A DNA stretch of 40,526 nucleotides from the NCBI GenBank assembly GCA_019508225.1, contig JAEKLZ010000162.1, positions 1 through 40,526 of the forward strand. The letters run 5' to 3'. Under the pieces are notes generated by a model. It was not told where the DNA came from. It saw nothing but the letters and a program-made list of their open reading frames with translations, and ran no database searches. This document shows, in pieces, positions 25,649 through 31,447 of this stretch (position 1 is the stretch's first letter; the number at the start of each line of letters is the position of its first letter). The position numbers were made by a program, and so were the translations under genes. This DNA comes from Inquilinus limosus. GTDB lineage: Bacteria > Pseudomonadota > Alphaproteobacteria > DSM-16000 > Inquilinaceae.

Positions 25649-26256
25649 GGCGCCGTCTCGCCCGGGCGGGTGCGGCGCAGCGCGTCGCGAAGGGCGCGCA
25701 GCTGGGCGTCGATGCCCAGCTCGACATGGCCGTATTTGGTCACCATCACGCAGGTGTCGGCGGCCAGGCTGGGGTCGGATTCGACCGTGATCCGGCGGCC
25801 GATATCGGCCAGCGCCGGGTCGGCCAGCCGGCCGCGCAGCACCTCGACCATGTCCGGCGTCACCCGCAGCGTCGCCGCATGGTCCAGCCGGGCCTGGCGC
25901 AGCGCGTGGTCGACCGCCTGCAACAGCAGGTCGCGCCGGTCGAAGCGGCCGAGGATGCGTTCGATCGTGTCCTGCACCAGGTCGGCCAGGGTCTGGTCCA
26001 GCCCGGCCAGATAGCGGTCGATCTGCAGCCCGGTGGCGGCGACCAGCGACGCGGCCTCCTCGCGGGCGTTGGCCAGCCCTTCGGCATGGCCGCGCTCGCG
26101 CTCCGCGGCGAAGGCGGCGTCGGCTTCGGCCCGCAGCCGCCCGGCATGAGCCTCGGCCTCGGCCAGGTAGCGCTGTGCGGTCTGCCATTGGCCCAGGGCC
26201 TCGGCCTTCAGCACCGGGCCGCTGCGGCGGAAGGCCGGGCGCAGGGTCTCAGCCAT
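25645..26256 (-). CDS. sctL: T3SS ATPase-associated stator protein SctL (YscL/FliH family)
   Basis: A 203-residue protein. The middle is a long Ala/Glu/Arg coiled coil ([20 protein letters not shown], then [14 protein letters not shown]), typical of the FliH/HrpE/YscL family. It is followed by [19 protein letters not shown] and a C-terminal globular part ([31 protein letters not shown]). It tethers and restrains SctN and links it to SctQ. Start 26256 is chosen at [11 protein letters not shown], overlapping the end of sctK by 8 nt. Confidence 0.92.
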   Translation of the reverse strand: MAETLRPAFRRSGPVLKAEALGQWQTAQRYLAEAEAHAGRLRAEADAAFAAERERGHAEGLANAREEAASLVAATGLQIDRYLAGLDQTLADLVQDTIERILGRFDRRDLLLQAVDHALRQARLDHAATLRVTPDMVEVLRGRLADPALADIGRRITVESDPSLAADTCVMVTKYGHVELGIDAQLRALRDALRRTRPGETAP

Positions 26257-26878
26257 GGGGCGCCACCGCCCGGGACGCGGCCGCGAACAGCGCGGCGGCG
26301 CGGGGCAGCTCGGCCGGCGGCAGGCCGCCCTCGGGCCAGCGCTCCGGTGCCAGCCGCAGCCGCAGCCGTTCGCCGACCGCCGGCCCCACCTCGCCGCACC
26401 AGGCGGCCAGGCACAGCAGGCCGGCGCGGTCGACCGCATCCTCCACCGGCGCCGCCTCCAGCCCGGCCAGCGCCGGGGCCGGCCCCTTGTGGCCGAGGCC
26501 GAAGGCATAGGCGTCGGCACCGATCCGGCCGGTGACCCGGCGGATATCGGCGCCCAGGACGATGGTGCGCAGCCGCGCCGCCAGCGCCGCGGCGCCGGCG
26601 TGCCGCACGGTGCGGTCGAGATCGGCCGGCGACAGGCCGGCGATGCGGGCGACGTCGCCGCGCCAGGACGTGCCGTCGCAAGGGGCGAGGCCGAGGCGCC
26701 GGCGCAGCAGCTCCGACAGGCGCGGCTGCAGCCGTGGTGTCCCGAGCAGCCGCAGGGCCGCCGCCTCCGGCAGGCCCGGGAAGGCGCGGCCGAGCTGTGC
26801 CGGGTGGGCGTGCAGCGCCACCGCCCGGTCGAAGCGGCGCAGGGCCAGCCGGTCCGTCCTCTCCGGGGACATCGTCAT
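26249..26878 (-). CDS. sctK: T3SS sorting-platform adaptor SctK (YscK-like)
   Basis: A 209-residue Ala/Leu/Arg-rich soluble protein, the same length as YscK. Recognisable features are weak: RFDRAVALHAHPAQLGRAFPG, AGAAALAARLRTIVLGADIRR and DRAGLLCLAAWCGEVGPAVGERL. The call leans on position between sctJ and sctL, on size and on the absence of membrane segments. SctK joins the SctQ pods to the SctD ring. The start at 26878 overlaps the sctJ stop by 4 nt; a second ATG two codons later is possible. Confidence 0.82.
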   Translation of the reverse strand: MTMSPERTDRLALRRFDRAVALHAHPAQLGRAFPGLPEAAALRLLGTPRLQPRLSELLRRRLGLAPCDGTSWRGDVARIAGLSPADLDRTVRHAGAAALAARLRTIVLGADIRRVTGRIGADAYAFGLGHKGPAPALAGLEAAPVEDAVDRAGLLCLAAWCGEVGPAVGERLRLRLAPERWPEGGLPPAELPRAAALFAAASRAVAPHG

Positions 26879-27633
26879 TCAGCCGCTTGCGGGGCCGCGC
26901 CGCGGCGCCAGATCCGCCAGCCGATGGCGGCGCCGCCGGCCACCACCACCACGGCGACCAGCGCCAGCAGCCCCTGCAGCCAGGGCGCGCTGGAGCGGTG
27001 GACCCAGAAGCCGGCGACATTGGTCAAGGGATCGGTGATCGGCGGCATCATCGCCTCCGGGTCGGTCGGCAGGAACACGACCGAGACATTCTCGTACAGC
27101 AGGCCCTTAATGCCGTTCGCCACCAGCATCTTGATCTCGGGCGTCAGCTTCGACAGGTCGACATCGGCGCGGTGGCGGATCACCACCGAGGCGGAGGAGG
27201 GGGTGGAGACCGCCTTCAGCCCCTCGCTGTCCGGCAGCACGACATGGACCCGGGTCGAGTAGACGCCGTCGATCTCCGAGATCGTGCTCGACAGTTCCTG
27301 GCTCAGCGCATAGATCAGCCGCGCCTGCTCCTCCACCGGCGACGAGACCAGGTTGTCGCCCTTGAACAGGTCCGGGATCTTGGCGTAGCGCTCGCGCGGA
27401 TAGCCGTTGCGGCGCAGCACATCGACCGCGTCGGCGAAGCGGTCCTCCTCGACCGAGACGATCAGGCCGCGATCCTTGGTGATCTCGCGTTCGGCCGGGA
27501 TGCCCTGGTGCAGCAGGATCGCGACCATCTCATTGGCCTCGCGCTCCTGCAGGCCGCTATACAGCTCGACCTTGCAGGCGGCGAGCAGCAGCAGCGCGGC
27601 GAAGGCGAAGGCCTTGACCCAGGGCTTGAGCAA
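26875..27633 (-). CDS. sctJ: T3SS inner membrane ring lipoprotein SctJ (YscJ family)
   Basis: A 252-residue lipoprotein. The signal and lipobox LLAAC (Cys20) are clear. The ring-building motifs follow: VELYSGLQEREANEMVAILL, DRFADAVDVLRRNGYPRERY, LSQELSSTISEIDGVYSTRVHVVLP and SSASVVIRHR. A C-terminal membrane helix (LLALVAVVVVAGGAAIGW, about 222-240) ends in a basic tail, as in YscJ (244 residues). The lipobox and the lack of an FliF-like extension separate it from flagellar FliF. It forms the inner membrane ring with SctD. Confidence 0.95.
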   Translation of the reverse strand: MLKPWVKAFAFAALLLLAACKVELYSGLQEREANEMVAILLHQGIPAEREITKDRGLIVSVEEDRFADAVDVLRRNGYPRERYAKIPDLFKGDNLVSSPVEEQARLIYALSQELSSTISEIDGVYSTRVHVVLPDSEGLKAVSTPSSASVVIRHRADVDLSKLTPEIKMLVANGIKGLLYENVSVVFLPTDPEAMMPPITDPLTNVAGFWVHRSSAPWLQGLLALVAVVVVAGGAAIGWRIWRRGAAPQAAE

Positions 27634-27686
27634 TTCCGGTCGACCTTTCTGAGATCCTGTTCAAACCGCCGAAGCGGCCGGCGCGG

Positions 27687-28208
27687 TCAGCCGCGCAGCA
27701 GGGTTTCCGGAACATTGCCCAACTGCCGGGCGGTGGTGGTGACGAGGGTGGTGCGCAGCATGCCGTTGTTGAACTCCCGCGTCGCCGCCCGCATCTCCTG
27801 CATCTGGCCCTTGAAGTCGACCTCCGGCTCGGCTCGCTGCGCCGGCGCGGCGGCGGGCCCCGGCTGCAGGCCGGGCCTGGCCGCTCCCGGCATCGTCAGC
27901 GACGCCGTGGTCTGCGTCGCCGGGGCGGGCTGCGGCTGGTCCAGCCGGGCACCCAAGGTCATGGTGTCCTTGTGGAACCGCTGCAGCGAGTTGAGCAGCT
28001 GGTCGCCCATCGCCGCCGGATTTGCCAGCAGCTTGGCCTTCAGGCTGGGGGCGTAGTCGGCCACCGATTTGTGCGCCGGCTGCAGCGGCAGGGCGTAGTC
28101 GAAGACGTTGGCCGCCTTCTGATCCAGCGGCAGGGCGACGGGGACGACCGCGGCCTTGGGTTCGATCAGCGCCGGCGCCGGGAGAACGGAGGGCGAGATG
28201 ACAACCAT
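27687..28208 (-). CDS. sctI: T3SS inner rod protein SctI (probable)
   Basis: A 173-residue protein without a signal peptide. The C-terminal 60 residues fit the SctI pattern: DFKGQMQEMRAATREFNNGM followed by a polar/hydrophobic helix LRTTLVTTTARQLGNVPETLLRG, comparable to the YscI C-terminal helix that lines the rod. Residues 60-90 (NPAAMGDQLLNSLQRFHKDTM) are a second helical region. The middle is Pro/Ala/Gln rich. It is longer than YscI (115). Its position just before sctJ matches yscI-yscJ. The rod or socket connects the export gate to the needle. The assignment rests on position and C-terminal pattern. Confidence 0.75.
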   Translation of the reverse strand: MVVISPSVLPAPALIEPKAAVVPVALPLDQKAANVFDYALPLQPAHKSVADYAPSLKAKLLANPAAMGDQLLNSLQRFHKDTMTLGARLDQPQPAPATQTTASLTMPGAARPGLQPGPAAAPAQRAEPEVDFKGQMQEMRAATREFNNGMLRTTLVTTTARQLGNVPETLLRG

Positions 28209-28259
28209 GGGATCAGCCTCGGCTCGTGAAGCGGGTCGGGTCGATGGGGCGCGGCTGGG

Positions 28260-28973
28260 TCATGATCCGGGCTTTCCGGTGCGGCCGCGCACGATCGTGG
28301 TCTGGAACTGATAGGCCTGCTGCAGCGCCTGCATGGTCTCCTTGACCAGGGCGACGTAGCGGGGCGGGCCGGAGACCAGCGCGACATTGGCGCTGGCCAG
28401 CGGCCGCGGCGGGAAGCGGGGGTCGTCCAGCTTCAGGCTGGCCAGGGACGCCTGCAGCTCCTCGAACCGGATCGGGCCGAGCGGCAGCATCTCCGATACC
28501 GCCTCCTCGACCGTGGTCACGTACAGCACCTGGCCGTCATAGTACCATTGCAGCCCGAAGCTGGCGGCGAGGTGGTCGAGCAGCTTCTGCGGCGACAGCT
28601 CCGGCAGCCTGCCGCGCACCCGGCCGGACACCTTGTCGCTGACCTTGACCGGGACGTCGAGGTTGCTGCCGAAGGCGGCCAGCACGTCGCGCACATCCTG
28701 GTCCAGCACGACATAGGGATAGGGCTTGTCCGGCCAGGGCAGGGCCCGGCGGCCCTGGGCCGCGGCGGCATCGACCGGAATGGTGGGGATTGTCGCGACG
28801 GGCGGCGTGGCGATGATGGCGGGGGCAGGGGCGACCGCGGCCACCGGCGGCTGCTGCGCGGCGGCGATCCCGGCGGACAGGACAAGCAGGGCGGACACGA
28901 CCGCGCTCCGCCGAAACTCGGCGGACAACATTCCTGTCAGCGTGCTGGTCCTGAGTGCCATCCCCACCTGCAT
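28260..28973 (-). CDS. Secretin N-domain protein (RhcC1-like part of SctC, no channel domain)
   Basis: A 237-residue exported protein. The signal peptide is at about 1-40 (SAVVSALLVLSAGIAAAQ). An N0 domain follows (YPYVVLDQDVRDVLAAFGSNLDVPVKVSDKVSGRVRG, then LLDHLAASFGLQWYYDGQVLYV, about 85-155), then an N1-like domain (RFEELQASLASLKL, NVALVSGPPRYVALVKETMQALQ, about 169-220). It stops there, so the secretin pore is missing. Rhizobial T3SS also split SctC into RhcC1 (N-domains) and RhcC2. ATG 28973 is chosen for its AGGA at 7-nt spacing; a TTG one codon upstream and an ATG at 28961 are alternatives. It probably forms a periplasmic collar between the SctD/J rings and the secretin at 33564. Confidence 0.85.
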   Translation of the reverse strand: MQVGMALRTSTLTGMLSAEFRRSAVVSALLVLSAGIAAAQQPPVAAVAPAPAIIATPPVATIPTIPVDAAAAQGRRALPWPDKPYPYVVLDQDVRDVLAAFGSNLDVPVKVSDKVSGRVRGRLPELSPQKLLDHLAASFGLQWYYDGQVLYVTTVEEAVSEMLPLGPIRFEELQASLASLKLDDPRFPPRPLASANVALVSGPPRYVALVKETMQALQQAYQFQTTIVRGRTGKPGS

Positions 28974-29023
28974 CAAGACGTCCTGCCGAATCGGCCGGGG
29001 CCGCTGCCCGCGCCCCAGCCTTG

Positions 29024-29052
29024 CTTATAACCCTGCATAGCCGATGGTGCAA
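29024..29052 (-). promoter_or_regulatory. Candidate sigma-70-type promoter of the minus T3SS operon
   Basis: On the minus strand, TTGCAC (29047-29052) and TATAAG (29024-29029) are separated by exactly 17 nt. TATAAG matches five of six consensus -10 bases. The predicted transcript would begin near 29017, about 45 nt before the ATG of the secretin N-domain gene. Confidence 0.55.
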
Positions 29053-29211
29053 AAGCCAATCGAGCCGCCTCTTCCCGCGAATCGGAGAGGTCGGCCAACA
29101 GACACCGGGCAGACCTAAACGCTTAGATGGTTCGGCGGGTTCCCGGTCTTTTGTTAAAGTTTTTCTTGTGGGACAAATGACCGAAATCCGAGCACTGAGT
29201 TTTCGAATTGC

Positions 29212-29239
29212 TTGACCTGAAAAGATTTTGCAGGATAGT
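29212..29239 (+). promoter_or_regulatory. Candidate promoter of the plus T3SS operon
   Basis: TTGACC (29212-29217), 16 nt, then GATAGT (29234-29239). It is about 200 nt upstream of the small gene at 29440, which leaves a long leader containing the dyad at 29401-29419. Confidence 0.4.
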
Positions 29240-29400
29240 GCCATTGTTGTATCGGGTGGCGGAATCGGCCATTGGGCCGGCGGGCCGTTCGGCTTTGGAA
29301 GAAGCGAGCGGCCGGCTTTGTGACAACGCCTGATGTCGGCACGGACCGGCGGATAGGCTTTTAACCAGGGGTTCGGCGCTGCCATCCGCCGTGGTTTCCA

Positions 29401-29419
29401 AGTCCTGAAATTCTGGACT
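29401..29419 (+). promoter_or_regulatory. 19-nt dyad element next to the start of the small T3SS gene
   Basis: AGTCCTGAAATTCTGGACT is symmetric except for one mismatched pair and the central base: arms AGTCC/GGACT and inner GAA/TTC. It ends a few bases before the ribosome binding site AGGGGAG and 20 nt before the ATG at 29440. It could be a regulator site or a 5-bp leader hairpin that controls access to the ribosome binding site. Confidence 0.5.
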
Positions 29420-29439
29420 CGCAAAGGGGAGATCTTGAT

Positions 29440-29607
29440 ATGGCTTCGACGTCCGGTAGCGATCCAGTCGCCGATATGAAGGCGCAGATGGCGGAGATCC
29501 GTAAGCAGAACGCTCAGGACTCCATCGATTCCGCCTGGGAAAACCAGAAGTCGAGCAAGGTCGACAAATGGGCCCAGGCGCTCCAGGAAGCCGCCCGCAA
29601 GGGCTGA
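29440..29607 (+). CDS. 55-residue helical protein, candidate T3SS needle/filament subunit
   Basis: Starts ATG with AGGGGAG upstream. It begins MASTSGSDPVADMKAQMAEI and ends ALQEAARKG. The composition (Gln, Ala, Lys, Asp; two likely amphipathic helices around SIDSAWENQKSSKVDK; no signal peptide, no Cys) resembles small T3SS needle or pilus subunits, though YscF-type needles are about 80-90 residues, so this one is short. It is the first gene of the plus T3SS operon, and a strong hairpin (29654-29683) follows it, which would favour high yield of this product over sctD. No other gene in the locus could be the needle. I do not recognise a family by sequence; other options are a small secreted regulator or chaperone. 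Confidence 0.6.
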   Translation: MASTSGSDPVADMKAQMAEIRKQNAQDSIDSAWENQKSSKVDKWAQALQEAARKG

Positions 29608-29653
29608 GCCTGGATCTTCGTCCGGTTCCTGAGCTTCAACGCTGTCATTGATC

Positions 29654-29686
29654 GCGAGCGCGGCCGGTCCCGGTCGCGCTCGCTTT
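29654..29686 (+). terminator. Strong hairpin with short T-run between the small gene and sctD
   Basis: The 14-nt arms GCGAGCGCGGCCGG (29654-29667) and CCGGTCGCGCTCGC (29670-29683) pair with one G-T wobble, followed by TTT. It probably acts as a partial terminator, giving more mRNA for the small gene than for sctD and later genes, or as a 3' stability hairpin. Confidence 0.65.
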
Positions 29687-29719
29687 CGCCACTGATCGAG
29701 GCGCCTCGTGGGGTGGGCC

Positions 29720-30700
29720 ATGCTCTCGAAATTCACGGCGCTTGTCTCTGACAGTCCTCTTCAAGGGCCGATTCAACGGTTCTTCGGGCACTCGCCCTCG
29801 GTCACCCTGTTCGTGGTCGAAGGGCCGAATGCCGGCACCGTCCAGAAGCTGACGCCGGCCGCCTATCGGATCGGCAGCGCGCTCGACTCCGACATCGTCC
29901 TCGCCGACGCGACGCTGGCCCCGGTCCACGCCCTGATCGACATCGGCCGGAACCGGGTGCGGGTCGAGCCCCTCGCCGGCACCGTCGGCGTGCCGGGACG
30001 GGCCGGGACGATGGAGCCCGGCGGGGCCGTGACCCTGGCGCTGCCGGCCGAGCTGACGCTGGGATCCTCCCGCATCGTGCTGCGCAGCCCGGTCGAGGCG
30101 ACCGTCGCCGGATCGCGGTTTCGCGCCGTCACGGTGACGGCCGCGCTGCTCGTGATCCTGGGCGGCCTGTCCGGCATCGCGCTGTCGTCCGGCGGCGGCT
30201 CCGAGGGCGCGATGCCGGAGCAGGCTGCGGCGCCGGAGGCCGGCAAGCCGGCGGTGCAGACCGCCGCGCTGGCGCCGGTGGTGCCGCGACAGCAGACGCC
30301 GCAGGAGGCGCTGCAGTCGCGGATCGACGCGGCCCATCTCGACAGCATCACCCTGTCCACCAAGGGCAGCCGCATCGTCGCCACCGGCCGGCTGTCCCCG
30401 GACGGCATGGCGCAATGGCGCGAGATCCAGGCCTGGTTCGACCGCACCTTCGCCTCCTCCGCCCTGCTGGCATCCGAGGTGGCGACCGGGGCCGGCAGCG
30501 GCGCGCCCGAGATCGTGATCCAGGCGGTGTGGACCGGCGACAACCCCTATCTGATCACCCACACCGGCTCGAAATACTTCGAAGGCGCGGATCTCGGCGG
30601 CGGCTGGTCGGTCGACCGGATCCGGGCCGACGCCGTCACCCTGCGCAGCCGGAGCGGGCAGAGCTTCGTGATGGTCCTGACCGACCCCGCCAAGCCTTAG
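29720..30700 (+). CDS. sctD: T3SS inner membrane ring protein SctD (YscD-like)
   Basis: A 326-residue protein with the SctD layout. A cytoplasmic forkhead-associated-like domain spans about 28-122 (VTLFVVEGPNAGTVQKL, YRIGSALDSDIVLADATLAPVHALIDI). One membrane helix follows at about 136-155 (VTVTAALLVILGGLSGIAL), then an Ala/Pro linker and a periplasmic domain with ring-building-like segments (LDSITLSTKGSRIVATGRLSPDG, WREIQAWFDRTF, and the closing VDRIRADAVTLRSRSGQSFVMVL). It is shorter than YscD (419), so there are fewer periplasmic modules. A GTG at 29708 with GAGG upstream is an alternative start. It connects the sorting platform to the SctJ and secretin rings. Confidence 0.9.
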   Translation: MLSKFTALVSDSPLQGPIQRFFGHSPSVTLFVVEGPNAGTVQKLTPAAYRIGSALDSDIVLADATLAPVHALIDIGRNRVRVEPLAGTVGVPGRAGTMEPGGAVTLALPAELTLGSSRIVLRSPVEATVAGSRFRAVTVTAALLVILGGLSGIALSSGGGSEGAMPEQAAAPEAGKPAVQTAALAPVVPRQQTPQEALQSRIDAAHLDSITLSTKGSRIVATGRLSPDGMAQWREIQAWFDRTFASSALLASEVATGAGSGAPEIVIQAVWTGDNPYLITHTGSKYFEGADLGGGWSVDRIRADAVTLRSRSGQSFVMVLTDPAKP

Positions 30701-30725
30701 CGACGCCGGGGAAGGGGGAACAAGA

Positions 30726-31097
30726 ATGACGACGATCCAGTCCCGCACCGAGCCGCTCGACGGCGTCAGGGCCGGCCAGCCGCCGGACGGCCTGTCCGGG
30801 CGGCCGGTCACTTCCGCCGGCGCCCCCGCGCCGCGCCGGGCCGGGTCGGTCCGCAGCCGACGCGACCGCACCTCGCGGCTGCGCGAGGAGATGCTGGACT
30901 ATATCCGCCCGGCCACGGCGTCGGGCCTCCATGCCGCCCCCGGCGCGCAGGCCGAGACCCTGGCCGACATCCTCGACCTGCTGCAGGCGGAGGCGCCGGA
31001 GGACCGGCTGGCCCGCTGGGGCAGCGCCGTGCTGCTGCAGGAGCTGCGCAAGCACGACCTGCTGCGGGCGCGGCTGAACGACCTGATCAGCGGGTGA
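30726..31097 (+). CDS. sctX: YscX-like T3SS protein SctX (probable)
   Basis: A 123-residue soluble protein (YscX has 122). The first 50 residues are Arg/Pro/Gly rich and look disordered. The rest is helical, and its end (ILDLLQAEAPEDRLARWGSA, VLLQELRKHDLLRARLNDLI) resembles the YscX C-terminus in pattern. The order sctX-sctY-sctV is the same as yscX-yscY-lcrD in Yersinia, where YscX is an early export substrate that needs YscY and binds the YscV export gate. The stop overlaps the sctY GTG by 4 nt. The call combines position, length, helix pattern and the better-supported sctY next to it. Confidence 0.75.
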   Translation: MTTIQSRTEPLDGVRAGQPPDGLSGRPVTSAGAPAPRRAGSVRSRRDRTSRLREEMLDYIRPATASGLHAAPGAQAETLADILDLLQAEAPEDRLARWGSAVLLQELRKHDLLRARLNDLISG

Positions 31098-31447
31098 CGC
31101 GGATGACGTCCGTCCAGCGCGACACCCTGCACCAACTCGTCTTCGACTATCTGCGGCACGGCCAGAACCGGCGGGCGCTGGCGCTGGCGATGCTGCTGGC
31201 CTCGCGCGCGAACGACGATGGCGCGGCCGATCCGGCGGCGCTGCGGGCGCTGGCCGTCGCGCTGCTGGCGGTCGGCCGGCCCGGCCAGGCGGTCGAGGTG
31301 CTGGACCAGCTCGACCAGGCGGAGCCGCCGGCCGCGGCGCGGCACCTGCTGCGCAGCCGGGCGCTGCACCAGCTCGGCGAGATCGAGGCGGCGCGGCGCG
31401 CCTTCCGCGACTATCTCGACGCCCCCGACCGGCGGGTGGCAGCATGA
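31094..31447 (+). CDS. sctY: YscY-like T3SS chaperone SctY (probable)
   Basis: A 117-residue TPR-type helical protein (YscY has 114). Its last third, LLRSRALHQLGEIEAARRAFRDYLDAPD, parallels the YscY stretch with AQQL, ARHAYQHYLEL. The middle has AVALLAVGRPGQAVEVLDQLDQAEP, a TPR-like pair of helices. In Yersinia, YscY is the chaperone of YscX and both contact the export gate. The GTG start at 31094 forms a GTGA overlap with sctX; an ATG at 31103 is an alternative. The stop overlaps the sctV ATG by 4 nt, so the three are translationally coupled. Confidence 0.78.
   Translation: MTRMTSVQRDTLHQLVFDYLRHGQNRRALALAMLLASRANDDGAADPAALRALAVALLAVGRPGQAVEVLDQLDQAEPPAAARHLLRSRALHQLGEIEAARRAFRDYLDAPDRRVAA

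Larger units (their letters stand above)
28974..29439. promoter_or_regulatory. Divergent T3SS promoter region
   Basis: This 466-nt non-coding stretch separates the two T3SS operons and is visibly richer in A and T than the rest of the window, especially 29101-29240 (for example TTTTGTTAAAGTTTTTCTTG). It contains a good minus-strand promoter (29024-29052), a plausible plus-strand promoter (29212-29239) and a dyad element at 29401-29419. I see no gene in it: short frames lack ribosome binding sites and family features. No clear sigma-54 or HrpL-type box was found by eye. Confidence 0.7.

Noticed and set aside
22796-26014. 1072-residue open frame opposite sctQ to sctL
   Set aside because: Antisense shadow of five well-supported T3SS genes, with no recognisable domain.
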